Origin: JBEEFP01 sp041166085
Lineage (GTDB): Bacteria > Actinomycetota > Acidimicrobiia > Acidimicrobiales > JAFATL01
Assembly (NCBI GenBank): GCA_041166085.1
Contig: JBEEFP010000008.1
Coordinates: 52,954 to 116,953, forward strand
DNA length: 64,000 bases
Reading direction: 5' to 3'
Shown: in pieces, positions 16,624-25,200 of the stretch
Numbering within the stretch: the first letter of the stretch is position 1
Layout of the letters: each line of letters opens with the position of its first letter
Notes under the pieces: model-generated
What the model was told of the DNA's origin: nothing
Databases searched by the model: none
The model's input: only the letters and a program-made list of their open reading frames with translations
Made by a program: the position numbers and the translations under genes

Positions 16624-18312
16624 CTACAGCGCGAGCCGGCGCCGCAGCACGAGCAACGCCGCGAGCACCATGAGGCCCAGGACGGGCGCCGGCCCGGACG
16701 GGCCGGTCGCCGCCAGGGTGCCGACACTGCGCTGGCCCTCGACCGGCGCGGGCCGCGTCTGGCTCGTCCCCTCGACCTGCACGGCGGCGCCCGGCACCGG
16801 CAGGCGCACGACGGTGTCGTCGAGCACGATGGCACCCGGGACGCGGCTGCCGTGGCCGAAGAACATGTCGGAGATGGGCGACACCACCAGGTAGAGCGAC
16901 TGGCCCTTCGGCACCTCGACGGCAACGCCGGGGAGGGTGATGGTGCGGGCCACGGCGCTGACGGGGTCGACCTCGCGCAGCGGCATCATGTTGTTCTGCA
17001 CGATCTGCATGTCGGCGGGTGAGGTGCCGACACCGAGGGCGAAGAAGGCGCGCGCGTCGGGCGTCACGGTGGTGACCTTGGCGTCGACCACCGGCGCTCC
17101 CGCGATCGTGATGGGGCCGTCAGCCAGCTTGGTAGGGATGGGCGCGCCCACGCCCGCCGTCGAGATGACCTGACCGAGGTCCACCGCGGTCGTCGGTGCC
17201 ACGCTGTCGACGTCGACGCACGCGCCGCCCGCCGTCGCCAGGTGGTAGCGACCCCGCCCCGTGAGCCCGGTGTCCTGGTGCTTCAACGCCTCGGTGAAGA
17301 ACCGGATGGTCAGATCCTGGAACGAGCCGCCGCTCAACGCCTTCGAGCACGGGTCACCGGCGGCGCCGACGCCGGGCGGGAGCACCGACGGCAGCGTGTG
17401 CCCGCCGTTGTATCCCACGAAGATGGACTTGCTCCGTGCCGCCGGCGTGAGCGCGTGGTCGAAGTTCTGCAGGCCCTGGTTGAGGTTGAACAGGTTGTCG
17501 GTGATGCCCTGGCCGAACAGCACGGGGATGTCGAGGACGCGGCCGTTCTTCACGTGCCACGCCGGCCCGTTCTTCTCGAAGAAGGCGTCGAGATCGGCGC
17601 CCGGGACCTCGCCCTTGGGCCAGTTGCCGGTGGCGGCGCCGTAGACGAAGCCCTCGTGGATGTCATTGGGCACGTGGCCCATACCCGCGGCGTAGAGGAC
17701 GACGTCCCACGCGGTGCGCACGACCTCCTGCGGCGCCAGGCTCTGCTTGAGGTCCCACCACGTGATCTCCGGGGCCATCGCGTTGAAGCGGGTGGCGCCG
17801 CGGTCGCGCAGCTCCGTGAAGGCGCCGACGAACTGGTAGCCGCCGCCGTAGGAACCGCCGATGGACCCGAGCACCGGATCGCCGGGCCCGTCCTTGGCCA
17901 CCCAGTCGAGGCCCGCCACCATGTCGACCAGACGCTGGACGTCCTGTCCCTCGAAGTCGGGGTGCTCGATGTGCGCCTGCCCGCCGCTCTGGCCCCAGCC
18001 CCGCTGGTCGAAGCTCAGCACGCCGAAGCCGGCCTTCATCCATTTGTCGAACGCGGCCGGGTCGGTGGTGCGACTGCCGCCCCACCCGTGGCTGTGCAGC
18101 ACCATCGGGACGGGGTTAGCCGCGTCCGCGCCCGCGGGCCGGAACAGCGAGTAGCAGATGGGGACGGCGGCCGTGCTGCCCGGTTCGGGGACGCTGTCCA
18201 CGCAGCCGTCGGTCTTGGTCACCTCGGCCGCCAGCGAGGGACGAACGGTCACTGTGGCGGCCAGGCCCAACCCGGCCAGGGCCGCGACGGCCCAGAGGCG
18301 GCGCATTCGCAT
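16624..18312 (-). CDS. secreted S15/CocE-type alpha/beta hydrolase with LAxTG wall anchor
   Basis: A 562-residue exported protein. It has an N-terminal signal peptide (MRMRRLWAVAALAGLGLA), then an X-Pro dipeptidyl-peptidase/CocE-type hydrolase with HSHGWGGSR, SFDQRGWGQS and the nucleophile elbow GGSYGG. A beta-rich C-terminal half and a sorting signal follow: LAATG, a hydrophobic helix and a final RRRLAL. LAxTG signals are typical of class E sortases of high-GC Gram-positives. Likely a surface esterase or peptidase; the substrate is unknown. No sortase gene is in this window. The GGHT segment may hold the catalytic His. Confidence 0.87.
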   Translation of the reverse strand: MRMRRLWAVAALAGLGLAATVTVRPSLAAEVTKTDGCVDSVPEPGSTAAVPICYSLFRPAGADAANPVPMVLHSHGWGGSRTTDPAAFDKWMKAGFGVLSFDQRGWGQSGGQAHIEHPDFEGQDVQRLVDMVAGLDWVAKDGPGDPVLGSIGGSYGGGYQFVGAFTELRDRGATRFNAMAPEITWWDLKQSLAPQEVVRTAWDVVLYAAGMGHVPNDIHEGFVYGAATGNWPKGEVPGADLDAFFEKNGPAWHVKNGRVLDIPVLFGQGITDNLFNLNQGLQNFDHALTPAARSKSIFVGYNGGHTLPSVLPPGVGAAGDPCSKALSGGSFQDLTIRFFTEALKHQDTGLTGRGRYHLATAGGACVDVDSVAPTTAVDLGQVISTAGVGAPIPTKLADGPITIAGAPVVDAKVTTVTPDARAFFALGVGTSPADMQIVQNNMMPLREVDPVSAVARTITLPGVAVEVPKGQSLYLVVSPISDMFFGHGSRVPGAIVLDDTVVRLPVPGAAVQVEGTSQTRPAPVEGQRSVGTLAATGPSGPAPVLGLMVLAALLVLRRRLAL

Positions 18313-18396
18313 GGCTGCTCTATTCCGTGCGCCGCGCGGTGATCCCTGCTCCCTTTGCCATTCCACGACTCCCAGCAAGTGTCAGACTTGGGGTCG

Positions 18397-19902
18397 GTGG
18401 CGCTCCTCACGCGAGCCGCCCCGGTGGACGGGTGCGGCGTCGTCGTCTCGGTGGGGACCCACGACGCCCATCTGCATGCGGCGCGGTTGGCGGCCGCCCT
18501 CGCCGAGCGCCTGCCCTCGCCGGTCGTGTGCACCGCCCTCGACCGGCACGGACTGGCCGCACTGGCAGACGTGGCGGGGCCGCTCGTCGTCGTCGGACCG
18601 CGCTGCCGGCCAGACCGCCTGCGCGCGCCGCTCGAGGGCGACGTCCTCGCGTGTCTCGACGGTTCAGCGCGCGCCGAGTCCGTCCTCCCGACCGCGGCGA
18701 CGTGGGCCGACGCCCTCGAGCTCGATCTCTGGCTCCTCTATGCCATCTCCGCGCCGGACGCGTCCGCCCTCACGCGCTATCCCGGAGATGTCCTGCAGAA
18801 CGGGTACCTCGCGCGCGTCGTCGGCGCACTCGGCGGACGTGCCTCCGTCGCGGGATGGGAGGTGCTCCACGGTCACGCCGCCGCTGCGGTGGTCGACCAC
18901 GCTCGGCACAGTCGTGCCGCGTTCATCGCCCTCAACAGTCACGGCGGATCGACGGCAGCGCGCGCGGCCTACGGGCGAGTGCCCGTCCGCGTCGTCATGG
19001 AGAGCCCGGTGCCGGTGCTGCTGACACGGGTGCGCGACGAACCGCCCGCGCCGGCCGTCCCGAGGCCACGGCCTGCGCCGGTGGCGCGCCGGCCCGCACT
19101 CCGTCCTCGTCTCGTCGCCCTACCGACGCAGGGGGACGGGCTGCGGGTGGCGGCCCGCTCCTACCTCTCGGCGTCGGTGGCGCGTCGGCCCGCCTCGCGT
19201 GCACCGTCGCGCTGGAACCGCCGTCGGGTGTTCGTCGTCGCGGTGGCCGCACTCGCCCTGCTTGTTACGATGTCGGCCCGCGTGCCGCTGTCGTATCACC
19301 GACTCGGAGGCACGACCCGTCCGGCTGCCGACCTCGTCACGGTTGCGGGTACGCCCGTGGAGCGGACGGGCGGCACCATCCTCGTCACCATCGTGACGTC
19401 GGAGCCGGTGACGCTGGCAGGCGCGGTCGGGGCATGGCTGGGGCAGACGCACGATGTCCAACCCGATCCCGACGGCACGTCGGCCAGCACCTTCGCGTCG
19501 ACCAACCGCCGGCTCATGGCCGAGGCGGGCGCCACCGCGACCGCGGTCGCCCTGCACCACCTCGGGACGGCGCCCGGCCCGGTGCGTGTGGCGGTGACGC
19601 CGCACGGGCTCGGCGGGCCCTCGGCCGGACTGGCCATGGCCCTCGAGCTGGTCGACCTGCTCACGCCCGGCGACCTCACCCGCGGTCACCGCGTGGCCGT
19701 GAGCGGCGTGTTGGAATCCGACGGGCGCGTCGATCCCGTCGGCGGCATCCGCTACAAGGCAGCCGCGGCCGAGCGCGCCGGCGCCGACGTGCTGCTGGTC
19801 CCGCCCGCCGTCGCTCGTGACGCTGTCCTGTACGCGGGATCTGTCCGGGTCGTCCCGGTCGTCTCCTTCGAGGATGCGCTGGCCGCGCTGCAGGCGCTGT
19901 AA
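18397..19902 (+). CDS. universal-stress-like domain fused through a membrane helix to a Lon-type (S16) protease domain
   Basis: A 501-residue fusion. Residues about 1-210 resemble a UspA-like alpha/beta domain (ALNSHGGSTAARAAYGRVPVRVVMESPVPVLL split by short loops). A basic linker and one membrane helix (about 278-294) follow. The rest is a YlbL-like extracytoplasmic Lon protease domain with Ser409 in GGPSAGLAMA and Lys454 in GGIRYKAAAAERAG, the S16 catalytic dyad. Unlike YlbL there is no PDZ domain. GTG 18397 is chosen because CAGACT (18383-18388) stands 8 bases before it; a TTG at 18355 is also in frame. Divergent to the S15-like hydrolase. The combination could couple a stress or nucleotide signal inside to proteolysis outside (inference). 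Confidence 0.8.
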   Translation: MALLTRAAPVDGCGVVVSVGTHDAHLHAARLAAALAERLPSPVVCTALDRHGLAALADVAGPLVVVGPRCRPDRLRAPLEGDVLACLDGSARAESVLPTAATWADALELDLWLLYAISAPDASALTRYPGDVLQNGYLARVVGALGGRASVAGWEVLHGHAAAAVVDHARHSRAAFIALNSHGGSTAARAAYGRVPVRVVMESPVPVLLTRVRDEPPAPAVPRPRPAPVARRPALRPRLVALPTQGDGLRVAARSYLSASVARRPASRAPSRWNRRRVFVVAVAALALLVTMSARVPLSYHRLGGTTRPAADLVTVAGTPVERTGGTILVTIVTSEPVTLAGAVGAWLGQTHDVQPDPDGTSASTFASTNRRLMAEAGATATAVALHHLGTAPGPVRVAVTPHGLGGPSAGLAMALELVDLLTPGDLTRGHRVAVSGVLESDGRVDPVGGIRYKAAAAERAGADVLLVPPAVARDAVLYAGSVRVVPVVSFEDALAALQAL

Positions 19903-19967
19903 CAACCTCAAGCGGGCCTGCGAGAATGTCGATACCGCCTTGGATGACCACGGCGGCTGGCTCCCAC

Positions 19968-21425
19968 ATGTTCTTCTCCCGCGCTCTGCGCTCTCTGGCG
20001 GTTGCCGCCGCGCTGGTTGCCGCCCTCGTCGGCGTGGCGCCGGCCGCGGGCGCCGACGTCCCGACGCAGCGGTACATCGTGCGGTTCACAGCCGGGTCGA
20101 ACCCCGACAACGAGGCGCGTGACGCGGCCGGCCGCGAAGGCGGCCGCACCGAGGCGGTGCTGCACCACGTCTTCCCGGGCGCGGTCATGGACCTCCCTGC
20201 AGGGGCGGCCGATCACCTCCGCGGCCATCCGCGTGTGGCCGCCGTCGAGGCCGACGCCGCGGTGTCCGCCCTCGCTACGCAGTCCAACGCGCCGTGGGGC
20301 CTCGACCGCATCGACCAGCACAACCGACCGCTCTCGGGCACGTACTCGTACCAGGCAACCGGGCTCGGCGTCACCGCGTACGTCATCGACACCGGCATCC
20401 TCGCGAGCCAGGCTGACCTCAGCGGCCGGGTGCGCTCCGGCTACGACGCCATCAAGGACGGCAACGGCACCAAGGACTGCGACGGCCACGGCACCCACGT
20501 GTCCGGCACGATCGGTGGCGAGCAGTACGGCGTGGCCAAGGACGTGTCCCTCGTCGCCGTGCGCGTGCTGAACTGCCAGGGCTCGGGGATGGATACCGGG
20601 ATCGTCACCGCCCTCGACTGGGTGATCAACGACCACGCGGCCGGGACGCCCGCCGTCGGCAACATGAGCCTCGGCGGGAGCACGAGCCCCGCTCTCGACA
20701 AGGCGGTGCAATCCGCCATCGACGACGGCATCACCATGGCCGTCGCCGCCGGCAACTCGAGCGCGGATGCCTGCGGGGGCTCGCCGGCGCGTGTCGGTGC
20801 GGCGCTGACCGTCGGCGCCACCGACAGCTCGGACAACCGGGCCTCGTTCTCGAACTTCGGCAACTGCCTCGACCTGTTCGCACCAGGCGTCTCGATCAAG
20901 TCGGACTACATCGGATCCAACAGCGCCACCGCCACGCTCTCGGGCACGTCGATGGCGTCGCCGCACGTGGCCGGCGCGGCGGCCGTGCTGCTGTCGGAGC
21001 AGCCGACCCTCTCGCCTGCCGAGGTGGGCGACGCGCTTCGCAACGGTGCCACCAGCGGGCTGGTCAATGGCCCAGGCTCGGGCTCGCCCAACCGCCTGCT
21101 GTTCTCGGACCCGGGTGTCGTGGTGAACCCCACCAGCACCGTGCCGTCGGCCGCGACCAACGTCAGGGCGACCGCTGGATCGAGGTCCGCCGCGGTGACG
21201 TGGACGCAGGGCAGTGACGGCGGTTCCCCCCTCACCGGCCAGACCGTGAACGTGTACAAGGGCAAGAACTTCGCGTTCAGCGTGAACGTGAGCGCGTCGG
21301 CCACGGGTGCGACCATCACCGGCCTGATCGCGGGCAAGAACTACAAGTTCACGGTCGTCGCCACCAACGCCAACGGCCCCGGCCCCGAGTCGGCCCAGTC
21401 CAACAAGGTCACGCCGACCGCCTGA
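19968..21425 (+). CDS. secreted subtilisin-family serine protease with fibronectin type III domain
   Basis: A 485-residue exported protease. It has a signal peptide (residues 1-29), an I9-type propeptide (about 33-100) and an S8 catalytic domain with Asp141 (VIDTGI), His174 (DGHGTHVSG) and Ser328 (SGTSMASPH). The oxyanion Asn is in AAGNSSAD. A single FnIII-like domain follows (about 395-485). The ATG at 19968 gives the best signal peptide; an ATG at 19926 would add 14 residues. It has the layout of secreted aqualysin/proteinase K-type enzymes. It stands alone, with the convergent nucleotidyltransferase 22 bases after its stop. Confidence 0.93.
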   Translation: MFFSRALRSLAVAAALVAALVGVAPAAGADVPTQRYIVRFTAGSNPDNEARDAAGREGGRTEAVLHHVFPGAVMDLPAGAADHLRGHPRVAAVEADAAVSALATQSNAPWGLDRIDQHNRPLSGTYSYQATGLGVTAYVIDTGILASQADLSGRVRSGYDAIKDGNGTKDCDGHGTHVSGTIGGEQYGVAKDVSLVAVRVLNCQGSGMDTGIVTALDWVINDHAAGTPAVGNMSLGGSTSPALDKAVQSAIDDGITMAVAAGNSSADACGGSPARVGAALTVGATDSSDNRASFSNFGNCLDLFAPGVSIKSDYIGSNSATATLSGTSMASPHVAGAAAVLLSEQPTLSPAEVGDALRNGATSGLVNGPGSGSPNRLLFSDPGVVVNPTSTVPSAATNVRATAGSRSAAVTWTQGSDGGSPLTGQTVNVYKGKNFAFSVNVSASATGATITGLIAGKNYKFTVVATNANGPGPESAQSNKVTPTA

Positions 21426-21446
21426 TCCGCCCCTGCGGCCCGGTTC

Positions 21447-21998
21447 TCAGCGACCGAGCAACTCGCGCAGGGCCGTGTCCACACGGCGCCAACGGTCGTC
21501 ATCGGTACCGACCAGGTGTGCCAGCCACGTGCGCACCTCGCTCTCGTCGAGGTCAGGGACGCCCACGAGGATCTGGTCGATGTCGATCCAGTCCTTGGGC
21601 CGGTTGAAGGTCGCCTTGCACACGAGCAGGTGCTCGGGAGCGAGGATCGGGAGCTGAGTGTCGCCGAACGGGACGATCGAGGTCCACGTCCGCATGCGCT
21701 CGTGGAAGGGGTCGTAGGAGAAGAAGAGATCGACGGGGTTCGGTCCCCAATGGAGCCGGACTTGGCCGTCACGCTCGAGGTTCGCCAATGGGCCCTTGAC
21801 ACCGAGCGGATCGAGGGCGGCCATGACCGCAGGGTGCTCGTCCACGCCGACGAACACGTTGATGTCGACGTCGACGGTCGCGCGCGGCTCCGCGTAGTAG
21901 GCCAAGGCGAGCGCCCCTCCGATGGCGTGTGGAATCGCTGCGTCGTCCAGCGCGTCGTGCAGGCTGACGATCTTGTCGGCGAACGCCGGTTCGGTCAC
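21447..21998 (-). CDS. nucleotidyltransferase-fold protein, AbiEii/toxin-like
   Basis: A 183-residue nucleotidyltransferase of the AbiEii/MNT superfamily. The signature GG-(x)n-DxD is seen in AIGGALALAYYAEP followed by VDVDINVF. Such proteins are often the toxin of a two-gene module and transfer a nucleotide to tRNA or protein. The GTG start at 21998 overlaps the stop of the upstream gene (GTGA), matching an antitoxin-toxin order. The upstream partner is preceded by a palindrome at its start codon. A metabolic nucleotidyltransferase role cannot be excluded. Confidence 0.75.
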   Translation of the reverse strand: MTEPAFADKIVSLHDALDDAAIPHAIGGALALAYYAEPRATVDVDINVFVGVDEHPAVMAALDPLGVKGPLANLERDGQVRLHWGPNPVDLFFSYDPFHERMRTWTSIVPFGDTQLPILAPEHLLVCKATFNRPKDWIDIDQILVGVPDLDESEVRTWLAHLVGTDDDRWRRVDTALRELLGR

Positions 21999-22477
21999 GA
22001 CGCAGTCGACGACAGCCGCGGGAATCGCAGCGGCGCGGTGCGTCGTCTGGCCGGGATGGCGTCGACGAGGCTCAGCACATCGCGCAGCGCCGCGCCTCGC
22101 GCCTGGGCATCGGCGTCGACCCACGCACCCGCGGCGCGCACGTGGTGGTCGGGCGGATCGACCGCGTCGGGGGCGAGGGCGTGGGCCAGCAGGTGCGACC
22201 GCACCGGTGTCGGCGCGCCCCCCCTCGCGAGGACCCCGAGCAGCGCGCCTGCCCGCTCGTCGCCGGGTGGCGGGGCCACCGGCGCGCCGGCCCGGCGCGC
22301 ACTGCGGCGGATGGCCGTCCGGTCGAGCGGTCCCCCCGTCCGCTCCTCGGCGTGTGTGAGCACGTCGTCGTTGAGGACGCGGAAGCTGGCGAGCGTGCGA
22401 GCGCGAGGGCCCCGGCTGGTGCCCGCTGCCTGGCGCAGCTCGTAGCGGCCATCACCACGGTCGACCACGTACGCCAT
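21995..22477 (-). CDS. unknown protein, putative antitoxin or partner of the nucleotidyltransferase
   Basis: A 160-residue Arg- and Ala-rich protein with no domain I can name. The N-terminus (MAYVVDRGDGRYELRQ) suggests a small beta hairpin and the middle is helical and charged. It is translationally coupled to the nucleotidyltransferase downstream, which is the usual order for antitoxin then toxin. The ATG at 22477 lies inside a perfect 15-bp inverted repeat, as expected for an autoregulatory operator or a hairpin controlling translation. The assignment as antitoxin is inference from position only. Confidence 0.6.
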   Translation of the reverse strand: MAYVVDRGDGRYELRQAAGTSRGPRARTLASFRVLNDDVLTHAEERTGGPLDRTAIRRSARRAGAPVAPPPGDERAGALLGVLARGGAPTPVRSHLLAHALAPDAVDPPDHHVRAAGAWVDADAQARGAALRDVLSLVDAIPARRRTAPLRFPRLSSTAS

Positions 22478-22503
22478 AGTGGGTAGCTTACCCACTATGG
22501 CGT
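22471..22503. promoter_or_regulatory. perfect 15-bp palindrome over a start codon (possible operator)
   Basis: Arms 22471-22485 and 22489-22503 are exact reverse complements around a 3-base loop. The element covers the stop codon of the SRPBCC gene and the ATG of the putative antitoxin gene, both on the minus strand. No Shine-Dalgarno is visible outside it. It could be bound as DNA or fold in the mRNA. Confidence 0.7.
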
Positions 22504-22938
22504 CCCGCTCACCAGGGCCCGCCGCCGGAATTGGCGCACGCCGGTGTCGACGACCCAGTCCTGGCCCCAGCGCAGCAGCGGACCAGACGAGAGGAACCGC
22601 GGGACGCGTCGCGGCTCGAGGTTCCACGTCAGTCGGGCCGCCGCGCCGCGCGGGTGGGTGTCGAGCTCGAGGGAGGCGGGGCCGGCCAGGTCACCGGAAG
22701 CCCGCACGTCGATGCGTCTGCCGGGGACGACGCGGTCGACGTGCAGCACCACGTGGAGGGCGAACGGGACGGGTGCCCGGATCAGGCAACGGGCCGTCGT
22801 GCCCTCGGCCAAGTCGTCCACGTCGATGGAGCGGAGCCAGCTCCACCAGCGCGGGTAGTCGGCCGGACGCGACAAGGTCTTCCACACGACCGCCGGATCG
22901 TGGTCGAACAGAAAGGTGCGGTCGAGGCAGAACCCCAC
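22495..22938 (-). CDS. SRPBCC (START/Bet v 1-like) family protein
   Basis: A 147-residue ligand-binding helix-grip protein of the polyketide cyclase/START type. The opening FLFDHDPAVVWKTLSRPADYPRWWSWL and the C-terminal amphipathic helix with conserved basic residues are typical. The domain usually binds a hydrophobic ligand in a central cavity. The GTG at 22938 follows the upstream stop by a single base. The last codons lie inside the palindrome at 22471-22503. Function beyond lipid or small-molecule binding cannot be given. Confidence 0.8.
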   Translation of the reverse strand: MGFCLDRTFLFDHDPAVVWKTLSRPADYPRWWSWLRSIDVDDLAEGTTARCLIRAPVPFALHVVLHVDRVVPGRRIDVRASGDLAGPASLELDTHPRGAAARLTWNLEPRRVPRFLSSGPLLRWGQDWVVDTGVRQFRRRALVSGTP

Positions 22939-22939
22939 G

Positions 22940-23221
22940 TCAGCCCGACAGCCGCGTCCGCATCTCCTCGACGTAGTCAGGAAAGAAGCGGCTGATGTCG
23001 GAGAGGGCGAACGTACGCATGATCGACGTGCTGGGCTCGCGTTCGAGCAGGAAGGCGAAGGACTCCTCGACCAGGCGCAGTGGGTCGAGACGGGGCAGGC
23101 CGATGTCGTCGAGCACCCGCTCGGGCACGGTGACGGTGTGGTGCGTGGTCGAGGTGCCCTCGGTGCACTCGACCCCGAACTCGCCGGGCGCCATCGGGAG
23201 GACGTGCACGATCGTGGCCAC
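22940..23221 (-). CDS. small conserved-looking protein of unknown function
   Basis: A 93-residue acidic protein, MATIVHVLPMAPGEFGVECT onward. The middle (TVPERVLDDIGLPRLDPLRLVEESFAFLLEREP) looks helical and the end (DISRFFPDYVEEMRTRLSG) is a typical small actinobacterial fold. I recall similar uncharacterised proteins but no named family. It is probably co-transcribed with the SRPBCC gene, which begins one base after its stop. Confidence 0.65.
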   Translation of the reverse strand: MATIVHVLPMAPGEFGVECTEGTSTTHHTVTVPERVLDDIGLPRLDPLRLVEESFAFLLEREPSTSIMRTFALSDISRFFPDYVEEMRTRLSG

Positions 23222-23263
23222 GGCCGCCCAGCTTAGGAACCAGGAGCGGGCGAGCTGCGCGGT

Positions 23264-23734
23264 TCAGCCGGTTGCCGCGTGCAGGCCGGGCTGGCCCTCG
23301 CACGCCACGCCGTCGAAGTCCACATCGAGGTGGAAGACGTCGGGTCCGACGACCCGCACGTTCTCCTCGTGCACGAACCAGGGACCGTTCTCGTTGAGGC
23401 CGAAACAGTCGGCATCGGCCACCGCGGGCGGGATGCACGTGCCCTCATAGGAGGGATGACACGCCCCTGCCTTTGCCGGCGAGGCCGTTGTGATCGCGGG
23501 TGCCGCGGGTGCCGGGGCCGTCGTCGCGGGCGGAGCGGTCGTGGTGGGGAGGCTGGGGGGACCGAACGGCTCCACCGCGGATGCCCCAACGGGAACGGTG
23601 GCCGACGCCGCGACCGGCTCTTCGTGCCCGCCGGTCAGCACGAAGGCGGCCGCCGCCACCAGCGCGAGGCCCACGATTGCGTCGATCCACACGGGGATGC
23701 CCCGCCGCCGCCTGCGTCGCTCGCCCCGTGCCAT
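23264..23734 (-). CDS. membrane-anchored protein with excalibur-like calcium-binding C-terminus
   Basis: A 156-residue protein. It has a strongly basic cytosolic tip (GERRRRRRG), one membrane helix (about residues 16-34) and a Thr/Ala/Pro-rich outer linker (about 45-92). A Cys-containing C-terminal domain ends in DVDFDGVACEG, which matches the excalibur DxDxDGxxCE motif that resembles a calcium loop. Likely extracytoplasmic, near the cell wall. The ATG at 23734 is the only sensible start before the basic stretch. Confidence 0.75.
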   Translation of the reverse strand: MARGERRRRRRGIPVWIDAIVGLALVAAAAFVLTGGHEEPVAASATVPVGASAVEPFGPPSLPTTTAPPATTAPAPAAPAITTASPAKAGACHPSYEGTCIPPAVADADCFGLNENGPWFVHEENVRVVGPDVFHLDVDFDGVACEGQPGLHAATG

Positions 23735-23826
23735 GTGGTTCTCCTCGTCACGCGTGTCTGCCAGTGCACATGAGGGGGAACACCGACAGTACGGACGGCG
23801 GATGAGACGGCGATGAGGGGACGCGA

Positions 23827-24648
23827 TCAGGCCGCCGCGAGCAACCCCCACTCCTCCAGCGTCGCCTCCACCCTCGCCCGGGCGTCGGGGGTCAGTCGCC
23901 TGGATGCCCGCCGCAGGAGGAGGTCGACGGGCGGGCGCCCGTGCACCATCTGGCGGGCGAACATGCCGTCGTCCATCCACGCCGCCAGCGCGTCGCCGTG
24001 CGCTGCCTGCAGCCGTCGGAACCGCTCCCATCGCATGCTCGTTGCCGTGCGCGGGGCCACGGTGGCGAGCTCGTCGGGACGGGCGCCCACGACTGCGATG
24101 GCGGGGTGCAGCGCCGCCGCGTCTCGCCATGCCAGCTTGGGCGCCCGTCCGCCCCGCTTGGCCCGCTGCAGGATGCGCTCGAGCCAGCACTTGGCCAGCC
24201 ACTCGGCGATGGACACGTCCGGCGGGTTGGTCGGCAGCCCGAGCACCCGCCGGAGGGTGTCGGGCACCTGTCCCTCGCCCCGCCCCTCCATGAATCGCAG
24301 GTCCTCGCCCTCGGTGCGCACGGCCGCCAGCTCGGTGCCGTCCCGGCACACGAACGAGATGATGCGAACCCGAACCCGCTCGACGCCGGGCGCGTGCTGC
24401 CACCCGCCGGTGATGACGCCGATGCCGAACCACTCGGGCGGCGCGGTGACGCCGGCGAGCACCTCGGCGGGGTGACCCTCGAGCGGTTTGACGTGCAGGT
24501 CGATTCCGTCGACGGCACACGCCACATCCGCGCCATCGAGCCGCAACAACGCGGGCGGTGCCACCGGCGCCTCGCCCGCCTCGACATCCTCGTCCATACC
24601 GGTGATGAGGAAGCGCAGCAGTGCTGGAATGTCGCCAGGACCGTCCAT
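23827..24648 (-). CDS. unknown protein behind a DNA-damage-type promoter
   Basis: A 273-residue soluble protein with no domain I recognise. The first half (about 1-135) alternates strands and loops and includes PPEWFGIGVITGGWQHAP; the second half is helical and rich in Arg, Trp and Ala (SIAEWLAKCWLERILQRAKR). It has no signal peptide or membrane segment. The ATG at 24648 is preceded by GAGAGGGGG as ribosome-binding site. A PafBC-type promoter lies at 24735-24713, giving a 5' leader of about 58 bases. The neighbouring RecQ and 122-residue genes have the same promoter type, so a role in the DNA-damage response is plausible. Confidence 0.68.
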   Translation of the reverse strand: MDGPGDIPALLRFLITGMDEDVEAGEAPVAPPALLRLDGADVACAVDGIDLHVKPLEGHPAEVLAGVTAPPEWFGIGVITGGWQHAPGVERVRVRIISFVCRDGTELAAVRTEGEDLRFMEGRGEGQVPDTLRRVLGLPTNPPDVSIAEWLAKCWLERILQRAKRGGRAPKLAWRDAAALHPAIAVVGARPDELATVAPRTATSMRWERFRRLQAAHGDALAAWMDDGMFARQMVHGRPPVDLLLRRASRRLTPDARARVEATLEEWGLLAAA

Positions 24649-24712
24649 CGGTCCCCCTCTCTCGTGCGCGCAGCGGACTGCGCATCAACTCGAGGGGGAA
24701 GCGACGAGGAGC

Positions 24713-24735
24713 ACCCTACCGAGGGGCAGTGACAG
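24713..24735 (-). promoter_or_regulatory. PafBC-type DNA-damage promoter 1
   Basis: Reading on the minus strand: CTGTCACTG, 8 bases (CCCCTCGG), then TAGGGT. This fits the mycobacterial RecA-independent consensus tTGTCRgtg-N8-TAnnnT. It drives the unknown gene that starts at 24648. Confidence 0.7.
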
Positions 24736-24748
24736 AGCCTCGGGTGCG

Positions 24749-25117
24749 TTACGCGGGCCTCGAGCGTCGTCGCTTCGTACCGCCGCCCCCGGTCACCTGC
24801 TGGTCGGCAAGGAAGCGCATGTAGGTCGACAGCGACGCTGCGAGGCCAGGGGGCGCCATCGTGTGCCGCTCCTCGCACCACCAGGCAATGGCGCCGGGGA
24901 GGTCTTCGACGTCACCCCCCGTCCAGTGATCGAGGGTCTCGGCGTCGCCGTCCAGGCCACCTTTGGCGGCGATGATCAACGCCACGTGCTCCATGGGCAC
25001 CGGGTGGCCGTCGCTCAGCGACCACCGTGCAACCGCGTGGATGCGGTCGCGGTGCTGCACTCGCACCGACGCGACAGCTTCCTTCAGCGGGACGTGCTTG
25101 ACCTGGCTCTGCTCCAT
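24749..25117 (-). CDS. small unknown protein behind a DNA-damage-type promoter
   Basis: A 122-residue basic protein. Residues 1-60 resemble a small alpha/beta unit (KEAVASVRVQHRDRIHAVARW), the centre has Trp-rich helices (DHWTGG, AIAWWCEER), and the tail is Gly- and Arg-rich (GGGGTKRRRSRPA), which could contact nucleic acid. No known family is recognised. The ATG at 25117 has a strong AGGAGG Shine-Dalgarno. A PafBC-type promoter at 25166-25144 predicts a leader of about 20 bases. It stands divergent to the RecQ-like gene. Confidence 0.65.
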   Translation of the reverse strand: MEQSQVKHVPLKEAVASVRVQHRDRIHAVARWSLSDGHPVPMEHVALIIAAKGGLDGDAETLDHWTGGDVEDLPGAIAWWCEERHTMAPPGLAASLSTYMRFLADQQVTGGGGTKRRRSRPA

Positions 25118-25143
25118 GACGCGCCTCCTGTCTCCATGTCCCG

Positions 25144-25166
25144 AGTATGCGCAGGGGCAGTGACAG
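25144..25166 (-). promoter_or_regulatory. PafBC-type DNA-damage promoter 2
   Basis: On the minus strand: CTGTCACTG, 8 bases (CCCCTGCG), then CATACT. The first 14 bases are identical to promoters 1 and 4. The -10 has C instead of T at its first position. It drives the 122-residue gene. Confidence 0.62.
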
Positions 25167-25200
25167 GAAAACGCGTGTGCGATCCTGACTGCCGTCGAGC

